Source: a virus
Length of the DNA: 44,084 nucleotides
Reading direction: 5' to 3' (one strand)
Virus record (IMG/VR): IMGVR_UViG_3300010354_000167
Coordinates: 1-44,084 of that record
In this document: positions 40,548 through 44,084 of the stretch, one piece after another
Layout: each line of letters starts with the position of its first letter
How positions within the stretch are numbered: position 1 is the first letter of the stretch
The notes under the pieces: model-generated
Database searches by the model: none
What the model saw: only the letters and a program-made list of their open reading frames with translations
Told to the model about the DNA's origin: nothing
Position numbers and translations under genes: made by a program

Positions 40548-41924
40548 ATGGCTCAGTGGAATATAACTACTCAAGATTATTTAAATCAAGAAAGATCTCT
40601 ATTTGAAGTTGTCGGTGTTGCATCAAGCGATGGGCAAGTAATAAGCCACCAAAACCCGTTTCCAGTTACTGGAACTGTTGGAATTTCAACTTCATCAACA
40701 GTATCAGTTACTTTACCTTCGACATCAACTGACGCATTTGGTAGGCAAAGAATGTCTACCCCACTTACACTTTTTGATAGTTCGCATAGATACAGAGACA
40801 ATAATCTTTGGAGTGGTTTAGTTGTTGGTACTGGTTCAACAGTTGGATTCGTAACAGCGCAAGGTTTGATTAATATGGATGTTGGGGTGGGAAGTACTGC
40901 ATCAGTCATTAGAGAAACCACAAAAGTATTTTCATATCAACCAGGAAAATCATTACAGGTATTGAATACATTTGTAATGAATCCAGCAAAAGCAAATCTT
41001 CGCCAAAGAGTAGGATATTATGGTGCAGATAATGGAATGTATTTGGAACTTGATGGAGATACTTTATTTTTTGTAGAAAGAACTTATGTTCCTGGAGTTT
41101 TAACAGAAACTAGAAAATCTCAACACGAATGGAATGTTGATACGATGCTTGGTCCTGGGCATCTCAATCCATCTGGGGTCACATTAGATATCAGCAAAGC
41201 ACAGATTTTGTGGATGGATATTGAATGGTTGGGACTCGGAACGGTAAGACTAGGATTTGTAGTTGATGGTAAGTTTATTCACTGCCACTCATTCCATCAC
41301 GCAAATCTTATCAATACAACTTATATCACAACAGCATCATTACCATTAAGATATGAAATTGCTAATACAGGAATTACAACTAGCGCAAGCACACTTAAAC
41401 AAGTTTGTTCTACTGTAATTTCAGAAGGTGGTTATGAACTTCGTGGATTGCAGCAAGCAATAGGAACACCAGTACAAACACCAGTTGATTTAACAACAGC
41501 AGGAACTTATTATACTGTTTTATCAATTCGTCTCAAAGCAACACCAAATAGATTGGATGCAATTGTAATTATGACTGCACTTTCTATTTTAGGTACTACA
41601 AATAATGCAACTTATAACTGGCAGGTAAGAGCAACTGGAACATCTGTTGGTGGAACTTGGGTTGATGCTGGTGTTGACAGTGCTATCGAATATAAGATTG
41701 ATGGAGGAACTTATACTGGTGGAAGAATACTGGCATCCGGATATGTCTATGGTTCTAATCAAGGTTCAACACCAGTAGATATTCTTAAAGAGGCATTATT
41801 TAAGTTCCAATTGGAAAGAGATGCACTATCTGGAACACCTTATGAACTTTCTATTGTATGTGCTTCTGATGCCAATGGCGCAGATATTCATGCTTCTATG
41901 GACTGGGAAGAGATTAGTAGGTAA
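40548..41924 (+). CDS. Probable virion structural protein (458 aa)
   Basis: Starts 3 bases after the previous stop. It opens MAQWNITTQDYLNQERSLFE and continues with a Gly/Thr/Ser-rich strand region (FPVTGTVGISTSSTVSVTLP), a central mixed domain with GADNGMYLELDGDTLFFVER, a His-rich patch VDGKFIHCHSFHHAN (about 242-256), and a C-terminal half with RPNRLDAI-like beta structure (KATPNRLDAIVIMTALSILG) and TYNWQVRATG. I recall similar proteins in marine phages annotated only as virion structural proteins. Its place between portal and prohead protease suggests a head surface or fibre protein, but a tail role cannot be excluded. Confidence 0.65.
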   Translation: MAQWNITTQDYLNQERSLFEVVGVASSDGQVISHQNPFPVTGTVGISTSSTVSVTLPSTSTDAFGRQRMSTPLTLFDSSHRYRDNNLWSGLVVGTGSTVGFVTAQGLINMDVGVGSTASVIRETTKVFSYQPGKSLQVLNTFVMNPAKANLRQRVGYYGADNGMYLELDGDTLFFVERTYVPGVLTETRKSQHEWNVDTMLGPGHLNPSGVTLDISKAQILWMDIEWLGLGTVRLGFVVDGKFIHCHSFHHANLINTTYITTASLPLRYEIANTGITTSASTLKQVCSTVISEGGYELRGLQQAIGTPVQTPVDLTTAGTYYTVLSIRLKATPNRLDAIVIMTALSILGTTNNATYNWQVRATGTSVGGTWVDAGVDSAIEYKIDGGTYTGGRILASGYVYGSNQGSTPVDILKEALFKFQLERDALSGTPYELSIVCASDANGADIHASMDWEEISR

Positions 41925-41932
41925 TAGAGATT

Positions 41933-41940
41933 TATAAATA
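41933..41940 (+). promoter_or_regulatory. Late promoter TATAAATA upstream of the 183-aa gene
   Basis: A perfect motif 24 bases upstream of ATG 41965, in the 40-bp gap between two virion genes. Confidence 0.78.
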
Positions 41941-41964
41941 AGTAAAAGTGTATCTAATAAAATA

Positions 41965-42516
41965 ATGGCACATAGACCAGTTGGAGCAGGTTCCTCATTC
42001 ACATTTACAGCAGGTGCTGCAACTACATCATCTGCATTTTCAGTGCAATCTAGCGTTTTGAGAGTGGTTGCTGTAGGAGGATCTGCATATATTGCTATTG
42101 GAGGAACTCCTTCGGCAACAACTACTGATTATTATGTTCCCGCAGGAGGAACAGAAACTTTAGCTTTGACTAGAGCATCTAATAGAGTTGTTGGAGTTAC
42201 CACAGGTACAACAACCACTATTACTGTTCCAGAGGGAACTCAAGTTCCTTTTGGTGTTGGCGATTATGTTTCACTGACAGTAAGTGGACAATCATACTAT
42301 AATTTTGCACATCAAAGAGTTCAATCTGTAGATTCATCTGCGGGAGTGAATGGTTATTATCAAACTAGAATGACTGTTAACTATAACTCAAGCGGAATAG
42401 TGACTGCATTCTCTTCAACAGATGCAAATATAATCAACTCAAATAAAGTTTCTGCACACGGCACTGGAGCAGGAGCATTATATTATCAGCAAGTTCAAAT
42501 CTCCGGAGATGCCTAA
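41965..42516 (+). CDS. Small beta-rich virion protein (183 aa), possible capsid decoration
   Basis: The sequence is low in charge and rich in Gly, Thr, Ser and Val: MAHRPVGAGSSFTFTAGAAT, SAYIAIGGTPSATTTDYYVP, PAGGTETLALTRASNRVVGV, and VPFGVGDYVSLTVSGQSYYN. The alternating strand pattern suggests a single beta-sandwich or jelly-roll. I recall this protein type (MAHRPVG..., then FGVGDYVTL) beside head genes in T4-like cyanophages, sometimes found in virions. A head-surface decoration is my inference; there is no sequence match to Hoc or Soc. The stop is one base before the gp21 start I prefer. Confidence 0.65.
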   Translation: MAHRPVGAGSSFTFTAGAATTSSAFSVQSSVLRVVAVGGSAYIAIGGTPSATTTDYYVPAGGTETLALTRASNRVVGVTTGTTTTITVPEGTQVPFGVGDYVSLTVSGQSYYNFAHQRVQSVDSSAGVNGYYQTRMTVNYNSSGIVTAFSSTDANIINSNKVSAHGTGAGALYYQQVQISGDA

Positions 42517-42517
42517 G

Positions 42518-43168
42518 ATGAAACTTATTACTGAAGAAATAGAAGCAGTAGAAGTTCTTACCGAAACGATTAATGGTAAGAAGACTCTCTATATTCAAGG
42601 TCCTTTCCTTCAAACTGAAGTCGTAAACCGTAACGGCAGAATGTATCGTATGCCAGTTATGGAAAGAGAAGTGAGGCGTTATAGTGAGCAGTATGTCAAC
42701 AAAGGTCGTGCTCTAGGAGAACTTGGACACCCAGATGGTCCAACCGTGAATCTTGATCGTGTTTCTCACAAGATTGTTTCACTTCATCGTGAAGGAAACA
42801 ACTTCATTGGCAAGGCACAGATTCTTTCCACTCCGATGGGTAAGATTGCAGAATCCCTTTTAAAAGAAGGAGTTACTCTCGGCGTTTCTTCTCGTGGTAT
42901 TGGATCCGTAAAACAAAACAATGAGGGATACGCAGAAGTTGGTGAGGATTTCATGCTTGCAACTGCTGCTGATATTGTTGCCGACCCTTCTGCACCCGAT
43001 GCATTTGTTCAGGGAATTATGGAAGGAAAAGAGTGGATTTGGGATGGTGGTATCCTGAGAGAAAAATTTGCACAGGGTGCAAAAACTAAAATAAATAACT
43101 TAGTTGATCAAGGTATTCTTGAAAACTATAAGTTATCGTTATTCAATGAGTTCTTAAACTCATTGTAA
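42518..43168 (+). CDS. gp21: Prohead core protein protease gp21
   Basis: 216 residues from ATG 42518 (MKLITEEIEAVEVLTE, the family's usual start; the ATG at 42509 is inside the previous gene and only three bases from GGAG). T4 gp21 has 212. It is a serine protease of the U9/herpes assemblin-like fold that cleaves core and shell proteins after (I/L)-x-E. Conserved blocks are YIQGPFLQTEVVNRNGRMY, ALGELGHPDGPTVNLDRVSH (H71 is the likely catalytic His), and GVTLGVSSRGIGSV (S124 or S125 the likely nucleophile). The gene precedes the scaffold gp22, its main substrate. Confidence 0.93.
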   Translation: MKLITEEIEAVEVLTETINGKKTLYIQGPFLQTEVVNRNGRMYRMPVMEREVRRYSEQYVNKGRALGELGHPDGPTVNLDRVSHKIVSLHREGNNFIGKAQILSTPMGKIAESLLKEGVTLGVSSRGIGSVKQNNEGYAEVGEDFMLATAADIVADPSAPDAFVQGIMEGKEWIWDGGILREKFAQGAKTKINNLVDQGILENYKLSLFNEFLNSL

Positions 43169-43178
43169 TTTATTAATT

Positions 43179-43186
43179 TATAAATA
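43179..43186 (+). promoter_or_regulatory. Late promoter TATAAATA upstream of gp22
   Basis: A perfect motif 37 bases before ATG 43224, with GGAGA (43213-43217) as ribosome site. Confidence 0.8.
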
Positions 43187-43223
43187 AATATAGTTTATAA
43201 CTAAGGTTAAACGGAGAGTTCAA

Positions 43224-44084
43224 ATGTCTCGTGGAGATTTACAAGAAATGGAAGTAGGCACTAAGCAATCCAAAACCGCTGTAAATGCTAATGCCAAAGC
43301 AGCGGAAGCGATGCCAAAACTAGCAGCAGGATCCGTTGCTGGTCAAACCGGTGGATGGGAAGATCTTGGTGGACCAGATCCTTCAAACTATCGTCCCGAC
43401 GATGATTCAGCAAAACTAAAAACCCCAGGTGCAACCCTTAAGCAAGTTAAGGATGTTGTAACTAAGGGTGCAAGTGCTGCTGATCCTATGAAAGGTCTCA
43501 AGAAGGAAGACGCTGATTATGATGAAGATGAAGAACTCCTGGAAGAAACCGAAGATGAAGAGGAAATTCTAGAAGCTAAGGAAGAGGAAGAGGAAGAAGA
43601 GGGCGGTAAGAAAAAAGGTAAGAAGGAAGAGGAGGAAGAAGACGAAGAAGATGAGGATGAGGAAGAAATGAAGGAAGAGTTTGACATCGAAGAGGATGTC
43701 AATGCTCTTCTCGAAGGTGAAGAACTCTCCGAAGAGTTCCAAGAAAAAGCACGCACCATCTTCGAAGCCGCTCTTCGCTCAAAGGTTTTTGATATTAAGG
43801 AAGCACTTGAGGAGCAGTATGCAACTGCTCTTGCTGAAGAAGTAGAGGAAATCAAGTCCGAACTTTCTGAGCGTGTAGATGCATACCTAGAGTATGTTGC
43901 TGGCGAGTGGATGGAAGAAAATGCACTCGTCATTGAGCAAGGTCTTAAGACCGAAATGACTGAATCATTCCTCCAAGGAATGAGAGGTCTTTTTGAAGAA
44001 CATTATGTATCAATCCCTGAAGATAAATATGATGTGCTTGAGAGCATGGTAGAAAAACTTGATGAAATGGAGACAAAACTCAAC
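43224..44084 (+). CDS. gp22: Prohead scaffold core protein gp22 (3' truncated by window end)
   Basis: 287 codons are visible and the frame is still open at the last base. gp22 is the main scaffold of the T4-type prohead, removed by gp21. The N-terminal ~90 residues are Gly/Ala-rich and variable (NANAKAAEAMPKLAAGSVAG). Then comes a long acidic stretch, about residues 95-155, mostly Glu and Asp with a Lys patch (GGKKKGKK). From about 155 the conserved helical scaffold domain begins (EEFDIEEDVNALLEGEELSE, FQEKARTIFEAALRSKVFDI, YLEYVAGEWMEENALVIEQG), with SIPEDKYDVLESMVEKL at the edge. Several (L/I)-x-E sites (LLEE, ILEA, LSEE) fit gp21 processing. The minus-strand Ser-rich ORF here is its shadow. 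Confidence 0.93.
   Translation, partial: MSRGDLQEMEVGTKQSKTAVNANAKAAEAMPKLAAGSVAGQTGGWEDLGGPDPSNYRPDDDSAKLKTPGATLKQVKDVVTKGASAADPMKGLKKEDADYDEDEELLEETEDEEEILEAKEEEEEEEGGKKKGKKEEEEEDEEDEDEEEMKEEFDIEEDVNALLEGEELSEEFQEKARTIFEAALRSKVFDIKEALEEQYATALAEEVEEIKSELSERVDAYLEYVAGEWMEENALVIEQGLKTEMTESFLQGMRGLFEEHYVSIPEDKYDVLESMVEKLDEMETKLN

Noticed and set aside
43517-43933. Minus-strand Ser-rich ORF of 138 codons
   Set aside because: Antisense reading of the Glu-rich tract of gp22 (GAA/GAG gives TTC/CTC or TCT/TCC), pure low complexity.
1-44084. Search by eye for CRISPR arrays, insertion sequences, att sites and host metabolic genes
   Set aside because: No regularly spaced repeats with spacers, no transposase or integrase motifs, and no photosynthesis or carbon-metabolism gene seen; a profile search could still find weak matches.

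Overview
This window is part of the genome of a T4-like myovirus that infects marine picocyanobacteria (Prochlorococcus/Synechococcus; Kyanoviridae type). The basis is synteny with T4 (25-6-7-8 ... 13-14-15-16-17-18-19-20-67-21-22), recognisable motifs in those proteins, late promoters of the NATAAATA type, and small early-type proteins that I associate with cyanophages (the NYETWNVALWINND protein and the MSKTVMLSMLAQGNTG protein). All genes lie on the + strand. I saw no tRNA, CRISPR array, integrase, insertion sequence or photosynthesis gene.

Region 1 (1-2210) is an early-type region. It has the 3' end of an unknown gene with a good terminator, then a 420-bp non-coding stretch. That stretch holds AT-rich repeats, DnaA-box-like sites, direct repeats, C-runs and a near-perfect sigma70 promoter (TTGACA-17-TATAGT). 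Six short ORFs follow, four of them under 60 codons or with a corrected start. A second TTGACA promoter sits inside a hairpin at 1588-1627 and is followed by a GC-rich structured leader.

Region 2 (2232-4140) holds a GT-A-type glycosyltransferase, a tiny basic protein, a terminator, a hypothetical gene whose natural start (3299) appears to be joined to its body by a +1 frameshift at CTT-TGA, and a small acidic protein.

Region 3 (4161-27600) is the baseplate block: gp25, gp6, a 4031-residue gp7, an enlarged gp8 and a 2479-residue DUF4815-type structural protein. The large proteins are built from recurring beta-rich modules that also occur in gp14 and gp15.

Region 4 (27600-35407) carries two small proteins, neck and tail-completion proteins (gp13, gp14, gp15), and the terminase pair gp16/gp17. 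A 568-residue modular Cys-rich protein separates gp16 from gp17, and a small zinc-finger protein is translationally coupled to gp17. Region 5 (35487-44084) has sheath (gp18), tube (gp19), portal (gp20), a gp67-like core protein, a small protein with a T4-type capsid-targeting N-terminus, two probable virion surface proteins, the prohead protease (gp21) and the start of the scaffold gp22, cut by the window end.

The structural genes are read as tightly packed late operons. Ten NATAAATA elements precede transcription units, and six of them share bases with the TAA stop of the gene before. The most interesting leads are the CTT-TGA frameshift candidate, the domain shared between the 568-residue protein and the capsid-targeted protein, and the exchange of modules among baseplate and neck proteins. 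All calls come from reading the sequence; no database search was run.
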